This document shows, in pieces, positions 1 to 9,438 of a DNA stretch of 22,681 nt; position 1 is the first letter of the stretch; the number at the start of each line of letters is the position of its first letter. This DNA is from an uncultured Bacilli bacterium (GTDB lineage Bacteria; Bacillota_I; Bacilli_A; Mycoplasmatales; Mycoplasmoidaceae). The notes below the pieces were generated by a model, which did not search any database, had not been told where the DNA came from, and was given only the letters and a program-made list of their open reading frames with translations. Made by a program: the position numbers and the translations under genes. The stretch spans positions 1 through 22,681 of the forward strand of contig CAJGBT010000013.1 in NCBI GenBank assembly GCA_904501665.1, read 5' to 3'.

Positions 1-131
1 AGGTACAACTAAATATGACAAATTATGTTGAATTTCACAATAATAAAAGATTAACCAAAATAGATGGTAAATGATTTACACCTACTGAATATGAAAAAAA
101 TTTATATAATGAAAGTGGGCAATTTATTTAA
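1..131 (+). CDS. 3' end of an unrecognised gene (partial)
   Basis: An open frame enters from the left edge (first full codon at base 3) and ends at TAA 129-131. The visible 42 residues are polar and finish with the segment KIDGKWFTPTEYEKNLYNE. The tryptophan is encoded by UGA (79-81), which fits the code used throughout the window. I do not recognise the family, and the visible part has no obvious membrane segment or catalytic motif. Its stop shares TTAA (128-131) with the stop of the convergent ktrA gene, so the two coding regions overlap by 4 nt. That tight fit supports a real reading frame. An internal ATG at 15-17 exists, but the frame is open above it, so the gene most likely begins outside the window. 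Confidence 0.55.
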
Positions 132-826
132 AACCGTCTACTTGTAGCCGCTATTGTTGTTTTATTATACTTAAAAACCTTTTTTAGTAAATTTAGTTTA
201 TTATTTTCACACATGATATATAAACGATCTAATTTTTTGATTTCATAATTTTGGTCAATATCATATATTAAACTAGCATTAACTTTATTTGGTTTAACTG
301 CAAAAATTTTAAAAATCCCTTTTTCAATAAATTTACATTTTACACCATCAAATTTATCAGCCTTAATCACAACACTTACAATGCTAATCTCATTTCATTG
401 TTTAACAATGGTAATATCATCATAAATAATTTGTTGTGCAGTAATAATGGCCGAATCTTTTTCTGGGAAAATAACATTTTGAACTCCAATAGCTTTTAAA
501 AGTCGACTATGAATAGTATTTTGGGCTTTAGCAATAATATTTTTAACACCTAAATCTTTTAAGTTGGCACAAGTTAATAAGGAATTTTCGATATCAGCCA
601 TAGCTACTACTACTAGATCAAAACGTTGAATATTCATAGAATTTAAAGATTCGATGTTAGTAGCATCAATTATTAGAGAATTATTTATTCCCTGTGAGTC
701 AGCAAACTCTTGTACTACTTTTTTATCAACATCACCAATAAAAACAGAAACGTCACTTTTAATTAAATTTAAAGCTAAGTTTTTTCCAAATCTTCCTAAA
801 CCAATAACAAAAACACTTTTCTTCAT
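128..826 (-). CDS. ktrA: KtrA/TrkA-type potassium channel gating subunit (RCK protein)
   Basis: This is the cytosolic regulatory subunit of a Ktr/Trk potassium uptake system. It binds nucleotides and gates the membrane subunit KtrB. The 232-residue product is close to the usual ~220. Residues 1-14 read MKKSVFVIGLGRFG, the Rossmann GxGxxG of an RCK_N domain. An acidic residue pair (GDVDKK, near residue 31) ends the second strand, and the central segment DLVVVAMADIENSLLTCANL is typical of KtrA. The C-terminal third (from about residue 145) is a smaller RCK_C-like domain. One UGA-encoded Trp joins the two halves. The partner ktrB is divergently transcribed 70 bp away, which supports the assignment. 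No Shine-Dalgarno sequence precedes the ATG. The 3' end overlaps the convergent upstream gene by 4 nt. Confidence 0.9.
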
Positions 827-851
827 AATGAATATATTTAACTATTGTTGT

Positions 852-864
852 ATTATACTATAAT
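852..864. promoter_or_regulatory. Back-to-back -10 elements between ktrA and ktrB
   Basis: The 70-bp divergent spacer holds two perfect TATAAT hexamers, one per strand, separated by one base: minus-strand TATAAT at 857-852 facing ktrA, and plus-strand TATAAT at 859-864 facing ktrB. Each lies about 25-33 nt from its start codon. No clear TTGACA-like -35 box is visible for either, which is common in Mollicutes. Another minus-strand TATAAT lies at 880-875. Two polymerases could not occupy the paired boxes together, so the two directions may compete; that is inference. Confidence 0.5.
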
Positions 865-896
865 ATAATTCATCATTATATTAGAAATCAATTAAT

Positions 897-2630
897 ATGT
901 TTGAAAATCAAATTACTAAGGTTAAAAAATATTTTAAAAACTTGTTTACTAAAAAAGGAGTAAAAAACTTTTTCTTAGGTTCAACTACAACTAGAAAAAT
1001 TTTTAGATTATACTTCCTAATTTTGCTATTATTTTCTATTTTATTATACCTACCAATTTCCTTAGAACCTTTCCAACATGAAGGTTTTGCAGGAAATGAT
1101 TTTCACCTTGAATATATTAATAATCAATATGTAATGCAACTATACACTTTTGATGGAACACAATGGAATAATGATGTTAATTTTAGTTTCAATTTTTTTG
1201 ATTGTCTTTTTACTGCTTTTAGTGCCTTTACTAACACAGGTCTAAGTTTAGCGCCGACAAACCAACTATTTTCTACATTTGGAAAAGTAGTTTTAATGTT
1301 CTTAATTCAAATTGGTGGTTTCGGGGTCATGTTCTTCTTATTTTTAATTTGAAGATTATTTAATAAAAAATTAGATAAGGTAAGTATTAATCAAATTTTA
1401 ATAGCCCAATCTGAAAAAGGAAATCTTAAATTAGGTGATACTCAAAAGATGTTAATTACATCTTCTATTTTTATTTTGTCTATTGAATTTATTTTTGGTC
1501 TTTTTTTCTCATTGTGATTCTTAAAAGTACCAGCATATATAAATTATTCACCAGTTAATAATGATACACATTTTACAATTGACTCTTCTATGTTTAATAG
1601 TCTTTATAATAATCCTGGTAATGCTTTTTTAAGTGGTTTTTTTCATTCTGTCTCTTCAATCAATAATGCAGGATTTGATATTATTGGTGAGCATTCATTA
1701 GCAGCATATCGGAATAATTCAAATGCCATTTTTCTTCTTATGACTACATTTATTTTTGTATTAGGAGGAATTGGTTTTCCGGTTGTTTATGATGTTATGA
1801 AAAAGTTTGATATTGAAAAAAAGAAAATTATTTTATTTTCAAAATTCAACATTACCTTTTTTAAAATAAAAAGAAATCATAAACATAAAATCTCATTATT
1901 GACTAAAATAGTTCTTTGAACCTCATTAATTCTTGCTATTATTTCAATTGTTTTATCTTTTATCTTTGAATGTACATCAGTTGGTGGTGGACCAAATTAT
2001 TTATGAAATGATCATTCAGGTGCTTTTGGAGAAGGTAGTAGTAATTTAATTTATTTCAATAAATCTATTAATATTATGTTTCAAGCACTGACTACTAGAT
2101 CAGCTGGTTTCTCAACATTTAATAATGGTTCATTAAATCCTTCAACTAAATTATTTAATATTTTTTTAATGTATATTGGTGGTGCCCCATCTTCAACTGC
2201 TGGAGGTATTCGAGTAACTACTCTAGCTATTGTATTTTTGGCTATTTTAGCTAGGTTTGCGGGAAAAAGGAATCTTAATATTTTTAGAAAAGCAATTCCA
2301 AAAGATAACATTATTAATGCTTGTATAGTAAGTTTTATTGGTTTAATCATTTTATGTTTAGGTGGGGTTATTTTAATTAGTAATTTTGATCAAGGAAATG
2401 CTAATTTAGATTCATTTACTAATGCATTATTTGTTTCTGCTTCATCTTTTGGTACTACTGGGCTTTCTACAATTTCACTAGCAAAATTAGATTGATTTTC
2501 TAAACTATATTTAATGATTCTTATGTTTATTGGACAATATGGTATATCTTCGACTTTATTAGTATTTAGACGAAGTAAAATATCTACTAATAATTATCAA
2601 TATTTAGAAGAAGGTGTAAGAATTGGATAA
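897..2630 (+). CDS. ktrB: KtrB/TrkH-type potassium transporter, membrane subunit
   Basis: This is the membrane pore of the Ktr potassium uptake system, working with KtrA. The 577-residue product is longer than typical KtrB (~450), with an N-terminal tail of about 35 residues and a long first extracellular loop. The four P-loops of the TrkH/KtrB fold are visible in order: TNTGL near 112-116, NNAGF near 256-260, TTRSAGFST near 399-407 and GTTGLS near 519-524. Each is flanked by hydrophobic helices, and the segment MYIGGAPSSTAGGIRVTT after the third P-loop is a family hallmark. Several Trp are UGA-encoded, so the gene looks like three fragments under the standard code, but no frameshift is needed. 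No Shine-Dalgarno sequence is visible before ATG 897. smpB follows 22 nt downstream on the same strand. Confidence 0.93.
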
Positions 2631-2652
2631 AAACATTTTATAAAATAAAATT

Positions 2653-3084
2653 ATGAAACTATTAGCCTCAAATAAAAAAATTAATTTAAATTATGAAATA
2701 TTAGATACTTATGAAGCAGGGATTGAATTATTTGGAACTGAGGTAAAATCAATTGCTGCATCTAATTGTTCTATTAATGAGGCTTTTATTATTTTCAAAG
2801 GAAATGAGGCTTTTGTTATTAATATGCATGTTGCCCCTTATTTTCAAGGTAACATTCAAAACAAGGACCCTTTGAGAAATAGAAAACTATTGCTTCATAA
2901 AAATGAACTAATAAAAATTAGTTTTCAAATAAAAAAAGAACGACTTACATTAGTGCCAGTTAATATTTATTGGAAAAACAATAAAATTAAAATAAAAATA
3001 GCAATTTGTAAAGGTAAAAAATTATTTGATAAAAGACAGGACTTAAAACTAAAAGATGATAAGATTAAAATGAGAAGATATTAA
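2653..3084 (+). CDS. smpB: SsrA-binding protein SmpB (trans-translation)
   Basis: SmpB binds tmRNA and the stalled ribosome during trans-translation. The 143-residue length is normal. The N-terminus (ASNKKINLNYEILDTYEAGIELFGTEVKSI) matches the family's NRKA.HDY.I.ETYEAGI.L.GTEVKS pattern, and the core includes INMHVAPYFQG. The basic C-terminal tail (KLFDKRQDLKLKDDKIKMRR) fits the region that forms a helix in the mRNA channel. The single Trp is UGG, a minority choice here. No Shine-Dalgarno sequence is evident; the gene lies 22 nt behind ktrB and may be cotranscribed with it. The tmRNA gene itself is not in this window. Confidence 0.95.
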   Translation: MKLLASNKKINLNYEILDTYEAGIELFGTEVKSIAASNCSINEAFIIFKGNEAFVINMHVAPYFQGNIQNKDPLRNRKLLLHKNELIKISFQIKKERLTLVPVNIYWKNNKIKIKIAICKGKKLFDKRQDLKLKDDKIKMRRY

Positions 3085-3103
3085 ATAAGTTAGGAAGGTT
3101 AAT

Positions 3104-4081
3104 ATGTGTACATCAGTAAAATATAAAAATATATGTGGTCGTAATTTAGACTTGCAATACCCGTTAGATAATAAAGTAGTAATTACACCAAGAAACTATT
3201 TATTTAATTTTAGACATACAAAAGAAAATAACAAAAATGGTTTTGCTATGATTGGAATGGCTCTAGTTAAAAATAATTATCCATTGTATTTTGATGCAAT
3301 GAACGAATATGGTTTATTTGTTGCTGGACTTAATTTTGATGGCTTTGCTTCATATTTTAATGAAGTAGAAGGAAAAACCAATATTTGTTCATTTGAACTA
3401 ATTCCTTATATTTTAAGAAAATGTAAAAATATTAGTGAAGTTAAAAAATTATTAAAAGATGTTAATATAACAAAAACTGCTTTTAGTAAGGAACTAACTC
3501 CTAGTCCATTGCATTGACAAGTAGCAGATAAAAATGAGGTTATTGTAATTGAACAAACAGTTCATGGTTTATCAATATATGATAATCCATATCAAGTTTT
3601 GACTAATAATCCAGGATTTACTTATCATGCTGAGAATATTAAAAAATATATTAATATCAAACCTGATCATTATAGTAGCAGTAAATTTACTAATGGTCTT
3701 GAAATTAAAGCTAATTCTAATGGAATTGGTACTGCCTCATTACCTGGTGGTTTAAACTCTGAAGACCGATTTATTAAAGTTGCATTTACTTGTTTAAATT
3801 CTGTTAGTGAAGATAATGAAAGTGATGAATTAAATCAATTTTTTCATATTTTAAAATCAGTTGAGCAAACAAGAGGTCAAGTAATTAGTTTGGAAAATTT
3901 ATACGAAATTACCTTATACTCATCTGCAATTTCTAGCAAAACATTGACTTATTATTACACTACTTATGACAATAGCCAGATAAATGCAGTTAAATTAAAT
4001 ACAAAGAATATTAATTTAAATGATGAACAATTATTCATTTATGAATTAGCCAACAAAATTAACATTAACTACCAAAATTAA
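3104..4081 (+). CDS. Choloylglycine hydrolase-family N-terminal-nucleophile amidase
   Basis: This belongs to the linear C-N amide hydrolase family (bile salt hydrolase, penicillin V acylase and relatives). The 325-residue length is normal. Cys2 follows the initiator Met directly, as needed for the Ntn nucleophile. The active-site set known from the family is visible: GRNLDL with Arg13 and Asp16, LTNNPGF with Asn168/169, and LPGGLNSEDRF with Arg222. One Trp is UGA-encoded, just before the middle. A good Shine-Dalgarno (AGGAAGG, 3092-3098) lies 5 nt before the ATG. There is no signal peptide, so the enzyme should be cytoplasmic. The natural substrate (conjugated bile acid, N-acyl amide or other) cannot be told from sequence. 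It follows smpB by 19 nt and precedes a terminator, so it may be the last gene of a ktrB-smpB-amidase unit. Confidence 0.88.
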
Positions 4082-4127
4082 TAAAAATTTAATATTTTTA
4101 TTTTTTAATCATAAACAAATCTTTATG

Positions 4128-4171
4128 TCACTTTTCCTTATATATATAACTATAGAAAAGTGATTTTTTTT
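4128..4171 (+). terminator. Rho-independent terminator after the amidase gene
   Basis: A perfect 9-bp stem TCACTTTTC (4128-4136) / GAAAAGTGA (4155-4163) encloses an AT-rich 18-nt loop and is followed by eight T (4164-4171). It separates the potassium/smpB/amidase cluster from the division operon. Confidence 0.82.
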
Positions 4172-4207
4172 GCTTTTTTTGTTAAAAAAAGATATTTTTT
4201 ATAAAAA

Positions 4208-4246
4208 TATGATAGCATAAAAGTGTGATAAAGTGGGGGAAAATGT
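4208..4246 (+). promoter_or_regulatory. mraZ promoter and MraZ-box operator (10-bp repeats)
   Basis: A -10-like TATGAT lies at 4208-4213. Immediately downstream, AAAGTGT (4220-4226), AAAGTGG (4230-4236) and a degenerate AAAATGT (4240-4246) recur with exactly 10-bp spacing. AAAGTG(T/G) followed by three variable bases is the published MraZ binding motif in Mollicutes, so this is almost certainly the autoregulatory site of the division operon. The third copy overlaps the proposed mraZ start codon. If the -10 is right, transcription begins at or within the first box, which would place bound MraZ at the promoter. The direction of regulation cannot be read from sequence. Confidence 0.78.
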
Positions 4247-4679
4247 GTTTTTAGGAACTTTTGAACATAATTTAGATGCTAAAAATAGATTAACAATTCC
4301 TTCTAAAGTATTGAATACTTTAGATGGGAATATGCTTGTGGTATCTAAAGGGTTTGATGGTTGCTTAGAAGCAAGATCTCCAAGTGATTTTAAAATATTC
4401 GTTGATAAATTAATGGCTTTATCACAAAATAAATTAACTACTAGAACTATTCTTAGACAGTTATTAGCCAATGCTGCAGAAATTGAAATTGATAGTGCTA
4501 ACCGAATTTTAATTCCTAATAATCTATTAAAAGAAGTCGGAATAACAAAAGAGGTTACTATAATTGGATTAGGTAATAAATTAGAAATATGAGATTCTAA
4601 TCAATATAGCAAGTTCAAGGAAAATAGTGATGGCATTTTAGAAAAAATAGCTGAAGATTTAGATGATAATGGAATTTAA
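4245..4679 (+). CDS. mraZ: MraZ, transcriptional regulator of the division operon
   Basis: MraZ is an AbrB-like DNA-binding protein that controls the division/cell-wall gene cluster. The start VFLGTFEHNLDAKNRLTIPSK matches the canonical MF.GEY.H.LDAKGR..IP opening. A second AbrB-like repeat follows (EIEIDSANRILIPNNLLKEVGI). I chose GTG 4245, which puts the conserved FLG at residues 2-4 and gives 144 residues; an in-frame GTG at 4233 would add four residues and sit inside an operator box. GGGGGA (4235-4240) may act as the Shine-Dalgarno. Two-thirds along, a UGA encodes Trp, and the frame continues to TAA 4677-4679 inside rsmH. It is the first gene of mraZ-rsmH-ftsA-like-ftsZ and carries its own operator. 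Confidence 0.92.
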
Positions 4680-5580
4680 TTTACATACTAGTGTTCTAAT
4701 CAATGAAACAATTGATGCTTTAAAGATTGAACCGAATGGGATTTATGTAGATTGCACTATTGGTCGTGGTGGACATGTTGATTTAATGTTAGCTAAATAT
4801 CCAAATATTACTATTATTGGTATTGATAAGGATTTAACTGCAATAAATTTTTTAAAATCAAAATTTAAAGCAAATCAAAATGTTTATTTAATTCATGATG
4901 ATTTTAAAAACATTAAATCAATTCTTAAAACATTAAAGATCAAGGAAGTTGATGGTTTTTTATTTGATTTAGGTGTTTCTTCACCACAATTAGATGATCC
5001 TTTACGCGGATTTTCTTACCATCAAAATGCAAGATTAGATATGCGTATGAACCAACAGCAGGATTTAGATGCTTATAAAGTAGTTAATGAGTATACAGAG
5101 AAAGATTTAATAAGAATCTTTAAAAGTTTCGGAGAAATAAAAAAACCTAATAAAGTAGTAAAAGCAATTATTACTAAACGGCAAAAAACTCCAATTAAAA
5201 CTACTTATGATTTAGTTGAAATCATTAAGAATAATGCTAGTAAAGATATCCTAATATTACCTAAACATCCAGCGAAAAAATTTTTCCAAGCAATTAGGAT
5301 TGAAGTCAATAATGAATTAACTTTTTTATCTAATAGCATTAAAACATGTTTTAGTTATTTATCAAAAAAAGGAGTAATTGCTATTATTACTTTTCATTCA
5401 TTAGAGGATAAGATAGTCAAAACAACATTTAATGAATTAATCAATAAATTTAATTTACCATCTTATTTACCAATTAAAAACTCTAATGTTCTATCAACAA
5501 AAATTATTTATCCAAGTGAATTAGAAATTAAAAATAATAACCGTTCGCGATCTGCAAAGTTAAGAATTTTATACAAATAG
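4669..5580 (+). CDS. rsmH: 16S rRNA m4C1402 methyltransferase RsmH (MraW)
   Basis: RsmH is the S-adenosylmethionine-dependent N4-methyltransferase of C1402 in 16S rRNA. The 303-residue product shows the family signatures: HTSVLINETIDAL at the N-terminus, the SAM-binding DCTIGRGGH (28-36), GVSSPQLDDPLRGFSY, ARLDMRMN, KKFFQAIRIEVNNEL and ITFHSLEDKIVK, ending in NNRSRSAKLRILYK. The gene overlaps mraZ by 11 nt. ATG 4669 gives the usual short N-terminus; ATG 4663 is two codons earlier. No clear Shine-Dalgarno is present, so translational coupling to mraZ is likely. The TAG stop forms part of the ribosome binding site of the next gene. Confidence 0.95.
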   Translation: MEFNLHTSVLINETIDALKIEPNGIYVDCTIGRGGHVDLMLAKYPNITIIGIDKDLTAINFLKSKFKANQNVYLIHDDFKNIKSILKTLKIKEVDGFLFDLGVSSPQLDDPLRGFSYHQNARLDMRMNQQQDLDAYKVVNEYTEKDLIRIFKSFGEIKKPNKVVKAIITKRQKTPIKTTYDLVEIIKNNASKDILILPKHPAKKFFQAIRIEVNNELTFLSNSIKTCFSYLSKKGVIAIITFHSLEDKIVKTTFNELINKFNLPSYLPIKNSNVLSTKIIYPSELEIKNNNRSRSAKLRILYK

Positions 5581-5588
5581 GAGGTTTC

Positions 5589-6791
5589 ATGAATAATAAA
5601 GATTACATCAATGTTTTATCTTTAAACGATAACAAGATAGCATTATTAGTATTTAAAAAAGAATATGATGATTTAATTTTATTGTATGAAAAAAATACTA
5701 GTCTAAATAATAACCAGATTTGTAATGGTTTTATCAAAGAACCAGAAGAGGTTATTAAGATAATCAAACAAATCATACAAGATGCTAAACACATTTTAAA
5801 TATTGATTTGAAATCTCTTTTTGTTTCAATTGATATTGATAAAATATCAATTCAAGATTTTCGTAGTGAACGAATTAAAGTTCCTAGTGGAATTTTAGAT
5901 GATAACACTTGAAGAAATGAAATTCTTAAAAAAGTTAATATTACACAAGAGTCTAGTAAGCATATTTTAGATATAAGTATTTTTGAATGAATTATTAATG
6001 GTAAATCTCATTTTTCTCTTGATAATCAATATCAAGTGAATTTTGTAGATGTTAAGGGTTATATGTATCAAATTAACCGGGTTCAATATGAACAATATAT
6101 CAAAATGTTTCAAACATTAAATTTAGATTTTAGATTAATACCATTAGCAATGAATTATACTAGTACAACAAGATCATCTAGAATTAAGAATTATGAAATG
6201 TTTATTAATTTAAATAATCAAGGTTTGGTTGTTAGTGTTACTCAAGGAAATCACTTGATTATTTCTACTTTTGAAAAAGATTTATCATTGACTAATTTCA
6301 TTACACATTTAGCAAGTGAAACTAGTATAGATAAAAATAAAATTAGTGAATATTTGAACAACTATATTTCTATTTTTATGGAAACAACCAAGGATGTTAA
6401 AATAGCACAATCTTATTCTGATAAATATTCAAGGATAGAAATAATTACTTCAAAAGATCTAAATAGTTATATTGCAAGATATGCAAAAAAAATTGCAAAT
6501 TTTATTGATAAAAGCATCAATTATTTAAAAGATAAAAATGATATTGAAATTAATAATCTTACTTTTTTACCAACTAGTGATATAACTAAAATAATTTTTA
6601 ATTCAACCAAGGCAAATTTAATAATGGATAGCAAAATTTTTGATTTTGAACAATATAATTTATCACCAGATTATAATCAGGCATTATTGCATGGAAAAGC
6701 CATTATCAACGATATTAGTATTCATTTATATGATTTAAATAACAAACACTTAAAAAATAAAACAAAATTAATGGGAATAAGAAAGGAATAG
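5589..6791 (+). CDS. Divergent FtsA-like division protein (tentative)
   Basis: A 400-residue protein lies between rsmH and ftsZ, where many bacteria have ftsA. The N-terminus (KDYINVLSLNDNKIALLVF) looks like the first strands of an actin-like domain. The part around residues 45-75 (CNGFIKEPEEVIKIIKQIIQDAKHIL...IKSLFVSI) resembles the start of the FtsA SHS2 subdomain. The standard actin-type phosphate loops (DxGxGT, DIGGGT) are not recognisable, and I see no clear C-terminal membrane-targeting amphipathic helix. Two Trp codons are UGA. The Shine-Dalgarno AGGAGG (5579-5584) overlaps the rsmH stop, 4 nt before ATG. The role as an FtsZ membrane anchor is inferred mainly from position and weak N-terminal likeness. 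Confidence 0.6.
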
Positions 6792-6795
6792 TTTT

Positions 6796-8361
6796 ATGGA
6801 GAAAAAAATTGATTTATGATTAAAAAAAGATTTTGATGAAAAACAAGATGAAGTTAAAAATAACGAATATAATTTTTTTAATCAGCAAAGTAAAAAAACA
6901 GATTTTCAAAATCCTTTAAAATTAAATGGAAACAATAAAAATTTCTTTGATAATTTAGATGACTTTGATTTTAGTTCAAATGTAAATATTAAAGTTTTTG
7001 GATTGGGTGGTGCTGGTAACAATATGGTAGCACATATTGCAGAACATACTAATGTTGATAAACAATGTTTATTTGCTATCAATACTGATTATCAATTTTT
7101 AAAACAACTACCTCAAAATTTTAATAGAATCTTAATTGGGAAAACAATCACAAAAGGAATGGGGTCAGGTTCTGATCCTAAAATTGGGATGGATGCTGCC
7201 TTAGAGGATGAAAATTTATTTAGAGAAAAATTAAAAGGCACTGACTTACTTTTTATTGTTTCTGGTATGGGAAAAGGTACAGGTACTGGAGCTAGTCCAA
7301 TTGTTGCTCAAATTGCTAAAGAAATGGGAATTTTAACAATTTGTGTAGTTAACCTTCCTTCAGCTTCAATTGAAGGACAAATCATTTATGAAAAAGGTAT
7401 CAAAGGTTTGAATGAATTAAGTAAGTATGCTGATGGTCTATCTGTTATTAGTAATCAAAAGATTATTGGAGAAAATCGTTCAGGTTATGATATATCATTA
7501 AAGCAATCTTTTGACATTGCTAATATTTTAATTTCGACAATTGTTAATGAAATTATTTGTTTAGTTAATGTTCCAGCACAAATGAACCTTGATTTTAATG
7601 ATGTAAAAAATTTCTTTAAAGAAAAAAGCGATTTCCAATTAAATAACTTTGTTTTTAAATCTTCTGAAAATATAAAAGAAAAAGTACTTTCAGAAATAAA
7701 AGATGCTGTATATCAAAATGAATTAATTGATATTTCAAAGGTAATGATTAATTTTAGATTAAATCCATCTGTCCCTCAAAACTTCATTAATGATACAAGA
7801 ATAGCTATAGAAACAGCATTAGGTTGTGATGACTTTACATTAACTTATGCTATTAACTATTCAGATGATATAGAATTTGCAAACTTTACATTATTGATGG
7901 CTTCTTCAAGTCAACATAAACCAAAAGAACAAATTAAGTTACACAAAACAGTTGAATTAAACATTATTGGCGACCTTGAAACTCGTGCAGATGTAATTGA
8001 GGACCATAATGTTATAAATGATTACAATACATCATTTTTAAAACAGGAAAACCAAATGGAAGCTAATAAAATTAATATGGATGAAGTATTAGAAGATGAT
8101 AATATTGATAACTTCAACCATGATAGCTTTGATTTAAATTATTATGTTAATTCAAATCCTGAAATTAATAAAAAAGGAGATGATCTTTTAAGTAAGTGGG
8201 CAAATGTAAAAAACCATGATAATTTAAATAATGATGAATACAATAATATTAGTGTAAAGGAAAAAAGACGAGCTAATTCAACTTCATTAAATCGTTTCTT
8301 TACCAAAACATTAAATTTTAGTAAATTAAGAAATCAATCAAAAGAATTTAAAAAATCTTAA
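6796..8361 (+). CDS. ftsZ: Cell division protein FtsZ, with N- and C-terminal extensions
   Basis: FtsZ is a tubulin-like GTPase that polymerises at the division site. The start is ATG 6796, 4 nt after the FtsA-like stop, with AAAGGA (6782-6787) upstream. The 521-residue product is far longer than usual FtsZ (~380). An Asp/Asn/Lys-rich tail of about 60 residues precedes the core. The core starts NIKVFGLGGAGNN, then FAINTDYQ, and the GTP-binding T-loop reads GMGKGTGTGASP (157-168), where Lys replaces a Gly of the classical GGGTGTG. The synergy loop NLDFND (264-269) keeps the catalytic Asp residues. After about residue 380 the sequence is an acidic, Asn-rich linker with a basic end (FFTKTLNFSKLRNQSKEFKK); no canonical C-terminal FtsA-binding peptide is seen. 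Two Trp in the linkers are UGA or UGG. The stop overlaps the convergent gene by 4 nt. Confidence 0.93.
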
Positions 8362-8729
8362 TTTAATTTCTTTTTATCATCTTTATTTTCTTTTATATTA
8401 TCCTTTTTATTATTTTTGGTATTTGCATTATGAGATTTACTATTAAAAAGATTATTAACAAATTCATCAATTTTTGATATATCAAAATTAGAATCATTTT
8501 TATTTAAATCATTTGGTTCAAATGCTTTTGAAGTGAAATCTGAAAATAGGTTAAGCATTTGTTCATTTAAATTTGTTAACTGTAAATGACTTTTTAAAGC
8601 TAAATCAATCATTTTTTGAATGAAAGTTTCAAGCGTAATATCTTTTAATTTACTTTTATTTCTTTCATATTCTTTTTTAATAGTATTAAAATCTTCATCA
8701 CTAATAGTGTATGTAATTTTTATTGCCAT
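8358..8729 (-). CDS. Hypothetical protein with Lys/Asn-rich tail
   Basis: The 123-residue product is not recognised. The first 50 residues (AIKITYTISDEDFNTIKKEYERNK...TLETFIQKMIDLAL) have a strand followed by two helices, somewhat like ribbon-helix-helix DNA-binding proteins, but without a diagnostic match. A long predicted helix follows, and the last 35 residues are a low-complexity Lys/Asn/Asp tail. A good Shine-Dalgarno (AGGAGA) precedes the ATG. It lies 24 nt after the YgjP-type gene and looks like the last gene of the recA operon. Its stop shares TTAA with the ftsZ stop. RHH-type regulator is only a possibility. Confidence 0.75.
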   Translation of the reverse strand: MAIKITYTISDEDFNTIKKEYERNKSKLKDITLETFIQKMIDLALKSHLQLTNLNEQMLNLFSDFTSKAFEPNDLNKNDSNFDISKIDEFVNNLFNSKSHNANTKNNKKDNIKENKDDKKKLN

Positions 8730-8753
8730 ATGTATCTCCTACTTATAAATATT

Positions 8754-9437
8754 TTAGCATTGAAATTTTAATTTTTCCTTTGCTAATAAATAATTAGGAT
8801 ACAATTCTTGAACTTTTAACCAAAATTCCTTGGAGTGATTAGGATAAATTAAATGACATAATTCATGAATGATCACATAATCTATAATTTCATCATTAAA
8901 AATATATAATTGAATAGCCAATGTGATTTTTTTATTTTTAACATCACATTGGCCTCATTTTGAATCATATCATTTAGTTAAAACATCACTTACATTAAAA
9001 TGAAATTTTTTGGCTATTTTTTTGGTGCGTTCTATTAAATATTTGTTCCCTAAATCATTTAGTAATTTATTAATTAATTTTTGCTTGTGCTCTTCTTCTT
9101 TTAGAAAAAGATATATCTTATTGTTAATTATTTCATATTTTTCCTTACCACTTTCAATTATATTAATCTTAATTTCATAATGTAATCCTTTAAGTGAAAT
9201 TTTATTTTCTGATAAATTAATCAATGATTGTTCATTACGTTTGTTTATGTATTCAAAGAAACGATCAAAATATTTTAATACAAATGCATCAATTTCTTGA
9301 TGTGAAAGATATTCAGGAGCTATTACTTCAATGATATTGTTCTTGTTTATCTTTGCAGTAATATTCCTTGTTTTTTGATTAATTTTTAATTTATACATTA
9401 AGGTTTTGTTATCCTTAAAAATTTGCCTAAATTCCAT
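8754..9437 (-). CDS. YgjP-type zinc metallopeptidase-domain protein
   Basis: The 227-residue product belongs to the YgjP/DUF45 (SprT/WLM-like) metal-dependent hydrolase group. The zinc-binding HELCH motif is at 191-195, with a third likely ligand His201 in HLIYPNHSKEFW, and the KWGQCD segment before it is also typical. The N-terminal half (strand-rich, e.g. KINQKTRNITAKINKNNIIEVIAPEYLS) matches the family's beta domain. Two UGA Trp codons interrupt the frame under the standard code just before the catalytic part, so the zinc motif is lost from a standard-code translation. ATG 9437 lies 1 nt after the recA stop, indicating translational coupling. No signal peptide is visible. The physiological substrate is unknown for this family. 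Confidence 0.88.
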
Positions 9438-9438
9438 T

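Noticed and set aside
654..863. Plus-strand 69-codon ORF opposite the ktrA 5' end
   Set aside because: It lies wholly antisense to a conserved gene and runs through its promoter; no ribosome binding site.
897..2630. Apparent fragmentation of ktrB, topA, mgtE, mnmG, pcrA and others into several ORFs (pseudogenes)
   Set aside because: Every break is a single UGA at a place where Trp is sensible, with the frame unchanged. Code 4 explains it.
4157..4162. An extra AAAGTG (MraZ-like box) in the terminator stem
   Set aside because: It is 63 bp from the first true box and out of the 10-bp series; it is part of the hairpin.
4233..4244. GTG 4233 as the mraZ start
   Set aside because: It would add four residues before the conserved (M)FLG start and lies inside an operator box; GTG 4245 fits the family.
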